64,000 nucleotides of DNA from Streptomyces sp. I05A-00742 (GCF_013055795.1 NZ_JABETO010000029.1:20817-84816), one strand, 5' to 3'. Numbered from the stretch's first letter, positions 24,615-33,898 are shown. Notes: generated by a model from the sequence alone, not told the origin. Made by a program: numbers and translations.

Positions 24615-26246
24615 CTACCGCACCCCCGCCCCCTCCAGCAGCGCCACCGCCTCCTCCCGCAGCTCCACCTTCCGCACCTTCCCGCTCACCGTCATCGGGA
24701 AGGTATCCATGACCCGCAGGTACCGCGGCACCTTGTAATGCGCCAGCCGCCCGCGGCAGTACCGCGCCAGTTCGTCCCGGCTGAGGCCCCCGGCCCCCTC
24801 GCGGAGGATGACGCAGGCCATGATCTCCTCGCCCATCCGCTCGTCGGGCACCCCGATGACCTGGACGTCGGCGATCTTCGGGTGGGTGTGGAGGAACTCC
24901 TCGACCTCCCGGGGGTAGACGTTCTCGCCACCCCTGATGATCATGTCCTTGCTGCGGCCGACGATCCGGACGTAGCCCTCCTCGTCCATCACCCCGAGGT
25001 CGCCCGTGTGCATCCAGCGGTCCGCGTCGATCGCCTCCGCCGTCCGCTCGGGATCGTTCCAGTAGCCGAGCATCACCGAGTAGCCGCGGGTGCACAGCTC
25101 GCCCGGCTCGCCGCGGGGGACGGTGGCGCCGGACTCCGGGTCCACGATCTTCACCTCGATGTGCGGGAGCACCCGGCCGACCGTGCCCGTCCGGCGGTCC
25201 AGGTCGTCGTCGCGCCGGGTCTGGGTGGACACCGGGGAGGTCTCGGTCATCCCGTAGCAGATCGTGACCTCCTCCATGTGCATCTCGGCGACGACCCGCT
25301 TCATCACCTCGGCGGGGCAGGGCGAGCCCGCCATGATGCCGGTGCGGAGCGACGAGAGGTCGTAGGTGGCGAAGTCCGGCAGGTCCAGCTCGGCGATGAA
25401 CATGGTGGGGACGCCGTAGAGCGAGGTGCACCGTTCGCGTTCGACGGCGTGCAGGGTGGCGGTGGGGTCGAAGGAGGGGGCGGGGATGACGACGCAGGCG
25501 CCGTGGGAGGTGGCCGCGAGATTGCCCATGACCATGCCGAAGCAGTGGTAGAAGGGGACGGGCAGGGCGATGCGGTCCTCTTCGGTGTAGCCCAGCGTCT
25601 CCCCGACGAAATAACCGTTGTTGAGGATGTTGTGGTGCGAGAGGGTGGCGCCCTTGGCGAAGCCCGTGGTGCCCGAGGTGTACTGGATGTTGACGGGGTC
25701 GTGGGGGTTCAGCCTGGCCTCGCGCTCGGCGAGCCGCTCGCGCGGGATCCCGGTGCCGAGCCGGACCAGGCCGGTCCACGTCGGGTCGTCGAAGTAGACG
25801 ACGTCGCGCAGCGCGGGGCAGTCCGCGCGGACCTGCTCGACCATCCGCCGGTAGTCACTCGACTTGTACGCCACGGCCGACACCAGCACCGAGACGCCGG
25901 ACTGCCGCAGGACGTAGGCCAGTTCATGGACCCGGTAGGCCGGGTTGATATTGACCATGACGGCGCCGATACGGGCGGTGGCGTACTGGACGATCATCCA
26001 CTCCGGGCAGTTGACGGACCAGATGCCGACCCGGTCGCCCTGGGCCACCCCCTTGGCGAGCAGCCCCAGCGCGACCTCCTCGACGGCCCGGCCGAACTCC
26101 GCGTAGGTCCACCGCCGCCCGCCCTGGACGTCGACGAGCGCCTCGCGTTCGCCGAAGAGCGCGACGGACCGGTCGAGACTGGCGCCGATGGTCTCTCGAA
26201 GCAGGGGGGTGTCGACGGGGCCGCCCGCGTACGAGGGTGTGCTCAC
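24615..26246 (-). CDS. Fatty acyl-CoA ligase (AMP-forming, ACSF2-like)
   Basis: A 543-residue adenylate-forming enzyme that activates a carboxylic acid to acyl-AMP and then acyl-CoA. The motifs are complete: P-loop YTSGTTGFAKGATLSHHN, CYGMTETSPVST, the hinge TGDLGVMDEEGYVRIVGRSK and the catalytic Lys in PMTVSGKVRKVELRE. Overall it resembles the medium/long-chain ACSF2/FadD-type ligases. Its GTG overlaps the stop of the upstream ligase gene in a GTGA, so the two ligases are coupled. The substrate is unknown. Confidence 0.92.
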   Translation of the reverse strand: MSTPSYAGGPVDTPLLRETIGASLDRSVALFGEREALVDVQGGRRWTYAEFGRAVEEVALGLLAKGVAQGDRVGIWSVNCPEWMIVQYATARIGAVMVNINPAYRVHELAYVLRQSGVSVLVSAVAYKSSDYRRMVEQVRADCPALRDVVYFDDPTWTGLVRLGTGIPRERLAEREARLNPHDPVNIQYTSGTTGFAKGATLSHHNILNNGYFVGETLGYTEEDRIALPVPFYHCFGMVMGNLAATSHGACVVIPAPSFDPTATLHAVERERCTSLYGVPTMFIAELDLPDFATYDLSSLRTGIMAGSPCPAEVMKRVVAEMHMEEVTICYGMTETSPVSTQTRRDDDLDRRTGTVGRVLPHIEVKIVDPESGATVPRGEPGELCTRGYSVMLGYWNDPERTAEAIDADRWMHTGDLGVMDEEGYVRIVGRSKDMIIRGGENVYPREVEEFLHTHPKIADVQVIGVPDERMGEEIMACVILREGAGGLSRDELARYCRGRLAHYKVPRYLRVMDTFPMTVSGKVRKVELREEAVALLEGAGVR

Positions 26247-27955
26247 CGGTGGTCTTCCTCTCTGAATTCGGTGCCGCCTCCCTGCGCGGTGCGTTCACGC
26301 AGTTCGATGCGGCGGATCTTGCCGGACACGGTCTTGGGCAGCTCGGCGAACTCCAGCCGGCGGATGCGCTTGTACGGGGCGAGGACGGCGCGCGAGTGCG
26401 CGAACAGCGCCTTCGCGGTCACCGGACCCGGCTCCCAGCCCTCGGCGAGGACGACGTACGCCTTGGGCACGGAGAGCCGCAGCGGGTCGGGGGCCGGTAC
26501 GACGGCGGCCTCCGCGACGGCCTCGTGCTCCAGCAGCGCGCTCTCCAGCTCGAAGGGCGAGATCTTGTAGTCGCTGGACTTGAACACGTCGTCGGCGCGG
26601 CCGATGTAGGTGATGTAGCCGTCGGCGTCCCGCGAGCCGATGTCGCCGGTGCGGTAGTACCCGCCGGCCATCGCCTCGGCGGTGCGCGCGGGGTCGCCGG
26701 CGTAGCCGGTCATCAGGCCGACGGGACGGTCGGCGAGGTCGAGGCAGATCTCGCCCTCGTCGGCCGGCTCACCGGTGACCGGGTCGAGGAGGACGACCGT
26801 GAAGCCGGGGCTCGGGCGGCCCATGGAGCCGGTCTTGAGCGGCTGGCCGGGCGGGTTGGCGACCTGGACGGAGGTCTCGGTCTGCCCGAAGCCGTCGCGG
26901 ATCGTCACGCCCCAGGCGCGCCGGACGGCCTCGATAACCTCCGGGTTGAGGGGTTCGCCGGCCGCCACCGCCTCGCGCGGTGGGGTGCGCAGGGCGCTCA
27001 GGTCGGCCTGGATGAGCATGCGCCACACCGTGGGCGGGGCGCAGAAGCTCGTCACGCCGCAGCGGTCCATCTCGGCCAGGAGGCGGGAGGCGTCGAAGCG
27101 GGTGTAGTTGTGCACGAAGACCGTCGCCCCGGCGTTCCAGGGCGCGAAGAAGTTGGACCACGCGTGTTTGGCCCAGCCGGGCGAGGAGATGTTGAGGTGC
27201 ACGTCGCCTGGGCGCAGCCCGATCCAGTACATCGTGGTCAAGTGGCCGATGGGGTACGAGGCGTGGGTGTGCTCGACGAGCTTGGGGCGGGCGGTGGTGC
27301 CGGAGGTGAAGTACAGGAGCAGGGGGTCGTCGGCGCGGGTGGGGCCGTCGGGGACGAAGCCCTCGTCGTCGCCGTCCTCGCGGTCCGGGCCGTCCTCGTA
27401 CGCGAGCCAGCCGGACGGCGGGGTGCCACCGACGGCGATCCGGGTGTACTCGCCCGGGACCTCGGCGAACTTGCCGGTGTCGGCGGTCCGGACGACGACG
27501 TGCCGGGCCCCGCCGCGGCCGATGCGGTCGGCGAGGTCGGCGGGGCCGAGCAGTGGGGTGGCGGGGATGACGACGGCCCGCAGCTTCATCGCGGCGAGCA
27601 TGGTCTCCCACAGTTCGGCCTGGTTGCCGAGCATGACGACGATGCGGTCACCGGCCCGTACGCCGCGCTCGCGCAGCCGGCGGGCGACGCGGTCGGAGCG
27701 GCGGCGCAGGGTGTCGAAGGACAGCTTCGTCTCGCCGCCGTCCTCCTCCACGATCCACAGGGCGGTGCTCCCGTTGCCGCGGGCCAGCGGATCGAACCAG
27801 TCCAGCGCCCAGTTGAACTCCTCCGGCCGGGGCCAGACGAAGCCCTCGCGGGCCGCTCGGTAGTCCTCCCGGTGGGCGAGCAGGAAGTCCCTCGCCTGCC
27901 GGAAGGCGTCCGGTCCGGCCGACGCCGGTGCTCCAGCCGTGTTCTGTGCCGCCAC
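26243..27955 (-). CDS. AMP-binding acyl-CoA synthetase (ACSM/benzoate-CoA ligase-like)
   Basis: A 570-residue second adenylate-forming ligase. Motifs are YFTSGTTARPKLVEHTHASY, DGFGQTETSVQV, YRTGDIGSRDADGYITYIGR and PKTVSGKIRRIELRER. The N-terminal extension (FNWALDWFDPLARGNG) is like acetyl/medium-chain acyl-CoA synthetases of the ACSM class. GGAGG four bases before GTG 27955 sets the start. Being coupled to a different ligase suggests use of two related acids or one acid class; no beta-oxidation gene is adjacent. Confidence 0.9.
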   Translation of the reverse strand: MAAQNTAGAPASAGPDAFRQARDFLLAHREDYRAAREGFVWPRPEEFNWALDWFDPLARGNGSTALWIVEEDGGETKLSFDTLRRRSDRVARRLRERGVRAGDRIVVMLGNQAELWETMLAAMKLRAVVIPATPLLGPADLADRIGRGGARHVVVRTADTGKFAEVPGEYTRIAVGGTPPSGWLAYEDGPDREDGDDEGFVPDGPTRADDPLLLYFTSGTTARPKLVEHTHASYPIGHLTTMYWIGLRPGDVHLNISSPGWAKHAWSNFFAPWNAGATVFVHNYTRFDASRLLAEMDRCGVTSFCAPPTVWRMLIQADLSALRTPPREAVAAGEPLNPEVIEAVRRAWGVTIRDGFGQTETSVQVANPPGQPLKTGSMGRPSPGFTVVLLDPVTGEPADEGEICLDLADRPVGLMTGYAGDPARTAEAMAGGYYRTGDIGSRDADGYITYIGRADDVFKSSDYKISPFELESALLEHEAVAEAAVVPAPDPLRLSVPKAYVVLAEGWEPGPVTAKALFAHSRAVLAPYKRIRRLEFAELPKTVSGKIRRIELRERTAQGGGTEFREEDHR

Positions 27956-28429
27956 GTGTCCTCCAGGTTGCGCGCGAGCCGTCGATCCGCAGGTGAGCAT
28001 CGTGCGACGGTGATCGAAGACCTTCCAGCCCCCGGCAGGGGTGTCCGCGCGTCGCGAACACGGGATTCCACGGGATTACCGTCCCGTTCCAGTTCTTCCG
28101 AATTTTTTGCCCGCCTATGGCAGCGTGGTAGTGGGACCCGGCGCACGGGAGGGGCGCACACCCGGCGCACGGAATCACGACGGTCGGTCGCATGTCCGGG
28201 GCGCCCACCGCCGGCGGCCGCTCGGCCGGGCACGGTGCGAACATCCCGTCAACGTGCCGTCAAGGCTGCCCGGGCCGGGGTCAACAGGCTGTCAAGGAAA
28301 CGGTCGTCCGGACCCCGGTCGGGCATACCGTGAGCAGCGCGGCGCTCCGGCCGAACCTCCGGTGATCCGCTGTTCCGTCGCATGGTTTCCCCCCGGTTCA
28401 CTTGTCCCTCATCCTTCCCGAGGATCGTC
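27956..28429. other. Intergenic region, divergent promoters
   Basis: 474 bases between the divergent ligase operon and the SAV_915 gene. I find no gene here. CACGGGATT is directly repeated at 28059 and 28069 (10-base period), and an AT-rich patch (AATTTTTT, near 28103) is the likeliest promoter zone for the leftward operon. Confidence 0.4.
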
Positions 28430-28849
28430 ATGCATGTAAACCGAACCCCCGCCGAAGCGGCCGCCGTGGCGGCCGTGACGGCCGCCCACAGCCCCGCGGC
28501 CGACGGCGGGGAGTCCTCCGAAGAGCCCTCCCATCCGGGCGGGGCGGTGCCACCGCCCGTCGTGCTGTACGTGCCCGTGCGCCCCTGCCCCGTCGGCTTC
28601 GCGCTCCGCGTCTTCCGCACCCCCCTCGGCGTCCGGACGGCCGTCGCCTTCACCACCCCCGGGCGGCTCGCCGCCTGTCTGGGCCGGCACCAGCCGGCCG
28701 TCCGGCTCGCCCTGCCCGCCGTACGGGCGCTCGCCGCGCCCCTCGGCGTCACCCTGGTCTCCGTGGACCCCCAGCTGACCGCCCCCGCGGTCCGGCCGTC
28801 CCCCGACGGCCCGGCGCCCGCGCCCCTGCTGCCCACGCTCCCCGGCTGA
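28430..28849 (+). CDS. SAV_915-family protein
   Basis: A 139-residue protein of the actinobacterial SAV_915 family, whose function is not known. The conserved core is VVLYVPVRPCPVGFALRVFR, then TPLGVRTAVAFTTPGRLAAC and ALRALAAPLGVTLVSVDP-like sequence (here AVRALAAPLGVTLVSVDP). The N-terminal 40 residues are Ala/Glu/Ser-rich and probably flexible. GAGG precedes the ATG at 28430. A strong hairpin follows, then a diaminopimelate decarboxylase gene on the same strand. Confidence 0.75.
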   Translation: MHVNRTPAEAAAVAAVTAAHSPAADGGESSEEPSHPGGAVPPPVVLYVPVRPCPVGFALRVFRTPLGVRTAVAFTTPGRLAACLGRHQPAVRLALPAVRALAAPLGVTLVSVDPQLTAPAVRPSPDGPAPAPLLPTLPG

Positions 28850-28872
28850 TCCCCCGGGCCCCGTCCACCGCC

Positions 28873-28916
28873 GGCCCCGGCCGGGGGCGGTGTGCTCCCC
28901 GCCCCCGGCCGGGGCC
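28873..28916 (+). terminator. 18-bp stem hairpin between SAV_915 gene and lysA
   Basis: Positions 28873-28890 pair perfectly with 28899-28916 around the 8-base loop TGTGCTCC; the core arms read CCCCGGCCGGGGGCGG and its complement. It starts 23 bases after the SAV_915 stop and ends 43 bases before lysA, so it may terminate the first gene or attenuate the second. Confidence 0.65.
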
Positions 28917-28959
28917 CTTCCGACCGACCAGGAACCCGCAGGCACCCGAAGGAAGTCCC

Positions 28960-30303
28960 GTGTCCCTCCCCCTCGCCCCGCTGCCGCCCGCACCCCGCGC
29001 GCCCGAGTCCCCGGCGCCGCTCTGGCCCGCCTCCACCGCCACCCCGCCCTCCGGCGGTCTTGCCGTCGGCGGCATCCCTCTCACCGAACTCGCCGACCGC
29101 TTCGGCACCCCCGCGTACGTCCTCGACGAGGACGAGGTCCGCGCCCGGGCCCGCGCCTGGCGCGCCGCCCTCCCGGACGCCGAGATCGCCTACGCGGGCA
29201 AGGCGTTCCTCTCCCGCGCGATGATCCGCTGGATCGACGAGGAGGGGCTGAGCCTCGACGTCTGCTCCGCCGGGGAGCTCGCCCTGGCCGCCCACGCCGG
29301 CTTCCCCGCCGAGCGCGTCATCCTGCACGGCAACGCCAAGAGCCCCGCCGACCTGCGCCTCGCCCTCCGCCTCGGCGTGGGCCGGATCGTCCTCGACAGC
29401 CTCGGCGAGATCCCCCGGCTCGCCGCCCTCGTCCCGCCCGGGGAGCGCCGCCGGGTGCTCCTCCGGGTCGTCCCGGGGGTCGAGGCCGGTGCGCACGCCG
29501 CCGTCCGCACGGGTGTCGAGGGCCAGAAGTTCGGGCTCCCCGTCGCGGGCGGGGAGGCCGAGGAGGCCGTCGCGCGCGTCCTCGCGCAGCCCGGGCTCGA
29601 ACTCGCCGGTCTGCACTGCCACCTGGGTTCCCAGATCACCTCGACCGGCCCCTACGCCGTCGCCGTGCGGAAGCTCGTCGCCCTCCTCGCCCGGCTCCGC
29701 GACCGGCACGGCGTCACCTTCCCCGAGCTCGACCTGGGCGGCGGCTTCGCCATCGCCTACCGGCCCGGCGACCCCGCCGTCGACCCGGCCGCCTACGCCG
29801 ACCGCGTCACCGCCGAACTCGCCCTCCGCTGCGCCCACGCCGACCTCCCCGTCCCCCGCCTGATCATCGAGCCCGGCCGCTGGATAGCCGGCCCCGCCGG
29901 CGTCGCCCTCTACCGCGTCCTCTCCCTCAAGACCACCGGCACCCACACCTTCGTCGCCGTCGACGGCGGCATGAGCGACAACCCCCGCCCCGCCCTCTAC
30001 GGCGCCCGCTACACCGTCCACCTCGCCAACCGCTCCTCCTCCGCGCCCGCCCGAGCCGTGACCGTCGTGGGCCGCCACTGCGAGGCCGGCGACGTCCTCG
30101 CCGAGGGCGTTCCCCTTCCCGGGGACCTTCGTCCGGGCGACCTGCTCGCGGTGCCGGCGTCGGGTGCCTACCACCTGTCGATGGCTTCCGGCTACAACCA
30201 GGTCGGCCGCCCGCCGGTGGTTGCCGTTTCGGAGGGGCGGGCGCGGCTGCTGGTGCGGCGGGAGACGGTGGAGGATCTGCGGAGCAGGGATGTGGGGGTG
30301 TAG
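28960..30303 (+). CDS. lysA: Diaminopimelate decarboxylase
   Basis: A 447-residue fold-III PLP decarboxylase that converts meso-diaminopimelate to L-lysine. The PLP lysine is Lys81 in AYAGKAFLSRAM (usually YAVKAN). Other motifs are GLSLDVCSAGELALA, HGNAKSPADL, GLHCHLGSQI, LDLGGGFAIAY, IIEPGRWIAGPAG, the VDGGMSDNPRPALYGARY loop and GRHCEAGDVL with the catalytic Cys. The GTG at 28960 follows AAGGAA. Its location among non-lysine genes suggests a second copy or one devoted to another pathway, which this window cannot settle. Confidence 0.93.
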   Translation: MSLPLAPLPPAPRAPESPAPLWPASTATPPSGGLAVGGIPLTELADRFGTPAYVLDEDEVRARARAWRAALPDAEIAYAGKAFLSRAMIRWIDEEGLSLDVCSAGELALAAHAGFPAERVILHGNAKSPADLRLALRLGVGRIVLDSLGEIPRLAALVPPGERRRVLLRVVPGVEAGAHAAVRTGVEGQKFGLPVAGGEAEEAVARVLAQPGLELAGLHCHLGSQITSTGPYAVAVRKLVALLARLRDRHGVTFPELDLGGGFAIAYRPGDPAVDPAAYADRVTAELALRCAHADLPVPRLIIEPGRWIAGPAGVALYRVLSLKTTGTHTFVAVDGGMSDNPRPALYGARYTVHLANRSSSAPARAVTVVGRHCEAGDVLAEGVPLPGDLRPGDLLAVPASGAYHLSMASGYNQVGRPPVVAVSEGRARLLVRRETVEDLRSRDVGV

Positions 30304-30449
30304 GGGGGTGCCCCGGTCCCTCCCTTTCACCGTTTCTTGCGGGGGCAAGCCCCCGCACCCCCGAGCACGCCTGCGGCGCGCGTCCTCAAACGCCGGACGG
30401 GCTGAATCAGCCCGTTGGGGGTGCCCCCTCTGGGGGAGGGACCGGGGCC
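30304..30449. repeat. Large REP-like palindromic element (copy 3, shortened)
   Basis: It starts at the lysA stop with GGGGTGCCCCGGTCCC, then CCTTTCACCGTTTCTTGCGG and GTCCTCAAACGCCGGACGGG. The right half is cut short: only CAGCCCG remains of the inverse arm before GGGGGTGCCCC and GACCGGGGCC. It lies between lysA and the convergent XRE gene. Confidence 0.8.
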
Positions 30450-30452
30450 AAC

Positions 30453-31304
30453 TCACAGCTCCCGCGCCACCGCGCGCATCAGGGCCCGGGACCCGTCCCG
30501 ATCGAGCGCCGCGGACTCCATCCACGCAAGCTGCGCCCGACACTTGGCCAACTGCAACTCCGCATGCCAGAACAGCGGCCCCAGCTCAGAATCCAACTGC
30601 GCCGTATCCAACTGCCGCACCGCCCCCTCCGCATACACCAGCGCATGCCCCGCCCCGGGAAACGCCCCACTCGCCAGCGGCACCACCCGCAGCACGAGAT
30701 GCTCCCGCTCGGACATCTCGGCCAGATACTCCAGCTGCCGCCGGGTCACCTCACGGCCCCCGAACTGCGTCCGCAGCGCGGTCTCGTGGATGTAACCGAC
30801 GTAGTCCAGCGGCCGGTCGCCGTGGAGGACCCGCGCCCGTTCCATGCGGAAGGCGACGCGGAGCTCCACCTCCAGCCGGCTGAGCGGCGGCAGCACGGCG
30901 GCGAAGATCGAGCGGGCGTAGTCCTCGGTCTGGAGGAGCCCGGGAAGGTGCATGACCTGCGAGGTCAGGACCCGCTCGGCGTGCCACTCCAGCTCGGCGA
31001 TGTCGAGCATGCCGGGCGGCAGGTCGGCCCGGTACCGCTCCCACCAGCCGTGTTTGCGGTCGGTGGCCATGTCGGTGAGGGCCTCGATGTACCGCTCGTC
31101 GGAACACGCGTAGTTGCAGGCGAGGATGCGCAGGCGCTCGGGGGAGACGACGCGTGTCCCCGACTCCATGTGCGAGATCTTCGTACGGTCGACGCCGAGC
31201 AGGCGAGCGGCGTAGTCGGTGGAAACCCCGGCCGCGGTGCGCATCTTGCGCAGCTCGCTCCCCAGCCTCTTCTGACGTTCGGTGGGTGTCGTTCTGGGCG
31301 GCAT
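30453..31304 (-). CDS. XRE-family regulator with DUF5753 domain
   Basis: A 283-residue Streptomyces-type regulator. An XRE helix-turn-helix covers residues ~12-70 (LGSELRKMRTAAGVSTDYAA, LLGVDRTKISHMESGTRVVS). The rest is the DUF5753 domain: PGLLQTEDYARSIFAA, RMERARVLHGDRPLDYV, HETALRTQFGG, LRVVPLASGAFPGAGHALVY. Such proteins normally pair with a small DUF397 protein, as at 43.5-44.5 kb; none is found next to this one. AGGAAAGG precedes the ATG. Confidence 0.9.
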   Translation of the reverse strand: MPPRTTPTERQKRLGSELRKMRTAAGVSTDYAARLLGVDRTKISHMESGTRVVSPERLRILACNYACSDERYIEALTDMATDRKHGWWERYRADLPPGMLDIAELEWHAERVLTSQVMHLPGLLQTEDYARSIFAAVLPPLSRLEVELRVAFRMERARVLHGDRPLDYVGYIHETALRTQFGGREVTRRQLEYLAEMSEREHLVLRVVPLASGAFPGAGHALVYAEGAVRQLDTAQLDSELGPLFWHAELQLAKCRAQLAWMESAALDRDGSRALMRAVAREL

Positions 31305-31434
31305 GTGCCTTTCCTACTGGGTTCGGAGCCCGCCCCGCCCGGAGCGCCCGTCTCTTCACCCGATGGAGGCACGAGCCACCCCGGGCGTGGCACGGGTGCC
31401 ACGGGCGCTCCGGGGTGCCCGCCGCCGGAAGGGC

Positions 31435-31947
31435 TCACAGCTCGCGGCGCATACACACCCGGGGCCACCGGTCCAGACCGTGCGCGGCCTCCCGGGCGCG
31501 GATCGCGCGGAGCCCGGGGGTGAGGTCGTCGTCGGACAGCCGGCGGAAGCCGCAGCGCTCGTAGTAGGGCGCGTTCCACGGGACGTCGGTGAAGGTGGTC
31601 AGGGTCAGGGCGGGGATTCCCGCCGCGCGGGCGCCGGCCGCCAGGTGGTCGAGGAGGGCGCGCCCGATGCCCCGGCGGGCGGTGTCCGGGTGCACGGAGA
31701 CCTGCTCGACGTGCAGGTTCCCGTCGACGGGGTCGGCGAGGAGGTAGGCCACCGGTCCGTCGCCGAGGTCCGCCACCCACGCCCGGCCGTCCCGCCGGTA
31801 CCGCTCCAGCCGGTCGAGGGGGAGCGGCTCGTCCTCGGCGATCTCGGCCATGCCGGTCCCGTGGAAGAGCAGACCCGCGGCGCGCTCGATGTCCTGGAGG
31901 AGCGGGAGTTCGGCCGGGGCGGGGTGGCGCAGGTGCACGGGACGCAT
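31435..31947 (-). CDS. GNAT-family N-acetyltransferase
   Basis: A 170-residue acetyl-CoA-dependent acetyltransferase. The acetyl-CoA motif A is VSVHPDTARRGIGRALLDHL, and the end of the fold shows TFTDVPWNAPYYERCGFRRL. The protein opens with MRPVHLRHPAPAELPLLQDI as in many single-domain GNATs. The substrate cannot be told from sequence; it is monocistronic and follows the XRE gene on the same strand with a 131-base gap. Confidence 0.9.
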   Translation of the reverse strand: MRPVHLRHPAPAELPLLQDIERAAGLLFHGTGMAEIAEDEPLPLDRLERYRRDGRAWVADLGDGPVAYLLADPVDGNLHVEQVSVHPDTARRGIGRALLDHLAAGARAAGIPALTLTTFTDVPWNAPYYERCGFRRLSDDDLTPGLRAIRAREAAHGLDRWPRVCMRREL

Positions 31948-32196
31948 GGGATCAGTGTGATCGGTGTGCCCCGGCCCGTCGAACCGATTCCGCCCGCCGG
32001 GCGGCGGACTGCGGCCGGTTGACTCCGGCCCACCGGCCCACCATCATGAGCCGTCAACTGAACAAGACAGGTCAGCGCCGTGGTGGTCGGTGGGTGCGCT
32101 GGCCGAGCCCGCTCTGTCCCGGGCCCGGCCGCACGCCCGTACCGCACGGGCCCCGCGTCGCCGGTCCGGGAAGAGCCCGACCCGACGGGAGAACCC

Positions 32197-32880
32197 GTGA
32201 CCCACCGACCTGCCGACGCCTCCTCCGCGTCAGACCCCTCGTCCTCCGAGTGGGCCGACCAAACACGCGGCCTCATCGACGGCTTCTTCGCCGCCCTCAC
32301 CGACGCCCACCCCGCACGGACCGGCCTGGACGCGCGGCTGCGCGAACGGCACGCCCACCTCCTCGACACCCAGCGGCGCCGCGTCGTCGACGAGCCGTCC
32401 CGGTACCACCTGGCGCTCACCCTCGCCGTGGTGGCCGCGTACGAGGAGCTCTCCCCCGGCACTACCGACGAGGAACTGCTGCCCCTCCTGGAGAAGGCGT
32501 TCGTCGAACCGCTCCGGCCCGAGATGCTGGCGGGCGTCGGCGCGGCGCTGGACGCCTCGCCCGACCCCTTCGCCACGATGGTCGGGTACAGCAGGCAGCG
32601 CGAACAGGGCTACTTCGGCAGCACCTTCACCTTCAGCCACCCGCGGGACGACGACGAGGTCCATGTCGCCCAGGTCGAGCACTGCTTCTACCACGAGGTG
32701 CTGGAGGCGAACGGCGTCGCCCGGCTCACCCCGGTCCTCTGCGCCTTCGACGCCAACTGGATCGACGCCATCGACCCGGAGCGGCACGCCTTCGCCTTCG
32801 AGCGGCCCACCACCATCGGACACGGCGGTCCGCACTGCCCCTTCCGGTTCCTCCGCACGACCTCCGGCGGCGGGCGGTAG
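32197..32880 (+). CDS. L-2-amino-thiazoline-4-carboxylate hydrolase-like protein
   Basis: A 227-residue protein resembling the ATC hydrolase family, which opens the thiazoline ring in cysteine-forming pathways. Visible family-like stretches are EVHVAQVEHCFYHEVLEANG, LTPVLCAFDANWIDAIDPER and the C-terminal TTIGHGGPHCPFRFLR, where conserved Cys and His residues cluster. GGGAG five bases ahead supports the GTG at 32197. No other pathway gene is adjacent, so the true substrate is open. Confidence 0.7.
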   Translation: MTHRPADASSASDPSSSEWADQTRGLIDGFFAALTDAHPARTGLDARLRERHAHLLDTQRRRVVDEPSRYHLALTLAVVAAYEELSPGTTDEELLPLLEKAFVEPLRPEMLAGVGAALDASPDPFATMVGYSRQREQGYFGSTFTFSHPRDDDEVHVAQVEHCFYHEVLEANGVARLTPVLCAFDANWIDAIDPERHAFAFERPTTIGHGGPHCPFRFLRTTSGGGR

Positions 32881-32904
32881 CAGGCAGCGCCGCGCGCACG
32901 GCGC

Positions 32905-33705
32905 TCAGCGGCCGGTGAAGAGGTTCCGCACCCGTCGCCGCGCCCTGTTGCCGCGCCCGTAGTCGTCGTCCCCCGTGTCCTCCGACTCCTCGTCGGGGGC
33001 GTTGAGGACGGTCCAGCTGACCGCCGAGACCGCAGGTTCCAGCGACAGCCGGCTGACGGCCTCCTCCAGGAGGCTGTCGTCCCGCCGCTCGGTGGTCAGC
33101 TCGGCCGAGACGGTGACCTTGCCCGCGTCCTCGGCGTCCCGGCTGTGCACCGAGCGCAGCCGGAAGCCGGGGCGGGCGACGGACTGGACGACGAGGGTAC
33201 GGACGTGGGCCTCCTCCGGCTCGGTGCAGACGGCCTCGAAGTGGTAGTCCGTCGCGACCTCGGCGCCCGCGCGCGGCTCCCGGTCCAGCCGCCGGGCCAG
33301 GGGGCGCAGCAGGGTGTTGGCGGCCACGACGCCCGCCGTGCCCAGCATCGCGATCACATAGAGACCGGTGCCGGCGAGCGCGCCGACGGCGGCCGAACAC
33401 CACAGGGTGGCGGCGGTATTGAGGCCGCGCACCCGTAGGCCGTCGCGCATGATGACACCCGCGCCGAGGAAGCCGATACCGGAGACGATCTGCGCGGCGA
33501 CCCGTGAGCCGTCGTAGCCCGTCGTACTGGTCGCGTCCGAGAAGCCGAACGTGGAGAGCAGGACGAAGAGCGCGGATCCGGCGGCCACGAGCGCGTTCGT
33601 GCGGAGCCCCGCCATCCGGGCGCGCCACTGGCGCTCCAGCCCGATGATCGCGCCCAGCCCCAGGGCGGCCCCGATGTTGGCCGCCATCTGCCACTCGTGC
33701 ACCAT
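32905..33705 (-). CDS. MgtC/SapB-family membrane protein
   Basis: A 266-residue protein with four N-terminal membrane segments (residues ~8-135) carrying the MgtC signature: LGLGAIIGLERQWRARMAGL, RTNALVAAGSALFVLL, GIGFLGAGVIMRDGLRVRGL and NTAATLWCSAAVGALAG. Residues ~150-245 form an ACT-like cytoplasmic domain (VRTLVVQSVARPGFRLRSVH). MgtC proteins are linked to growth at low magnesium and to ATP synthase control. GGAGGAG precedes the ATG. No riboswitch-like leader is evident. Confidence 0.9.
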   Translation of the reverse strand: MVHEWQMAANIGAALGLGAIIGLERQWRARMAGLRTNALVAAGSALFVLLSTFGFSDATSTTGYDGSRVAAQIVSGIGFLGAGVIMRDGLRVRGLNTAATLWCSAAVGALAGTGLYVIAMLGTAGVVAANTLLRPLARRLDREPRAGAEVATDYHFEAVCTEPEEAHVRTLVVQSVARPGFRLRSVHSRDAEDAGKVTVSAELTTERRDDSLLEEAVSRLSLEPAVSAVSWTVLNAPDEESEDTGDDDYGRGNRARRRVRNLFTGR

Positions 33706-33856
33706 GATCCGTCTCCTCCTCCATTGTCTCCTGTGTCGCTTTGGTATCGGCTGGTCACAGTCCGCTGTTGAACGGGCGGCCCGTCCGCACCACCACCAGC
33801 GCCTGCATCGGCGGACCCTCTGATAAACCGGGTGGAGAGGAGACGCGGCGCACAGA

Positions 33857-33898
33857 GAAGCGGGGAGGTACTGGCTGTGGCCGGTACCTCCCCGCTTC
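33857..33898 (-). terminator. Strong terminator after the protease gene
   Basis: GAAGCGGGGAGGTAC at 33857-33871 pairs perfectly over 15 bases with GTACCTCCCCGCTTC at 33884-33898, with a 12-base loop. It lies 26 bases downstream of the leftward protease stop. Confidence 0.8.

Noticed and set aside
26237..28333. Long + strand frame opposite the second acyl-CoA ligase
   Set aside because: Antisense of a gene with all adenylate-forming motifs; no recognisable protein features.
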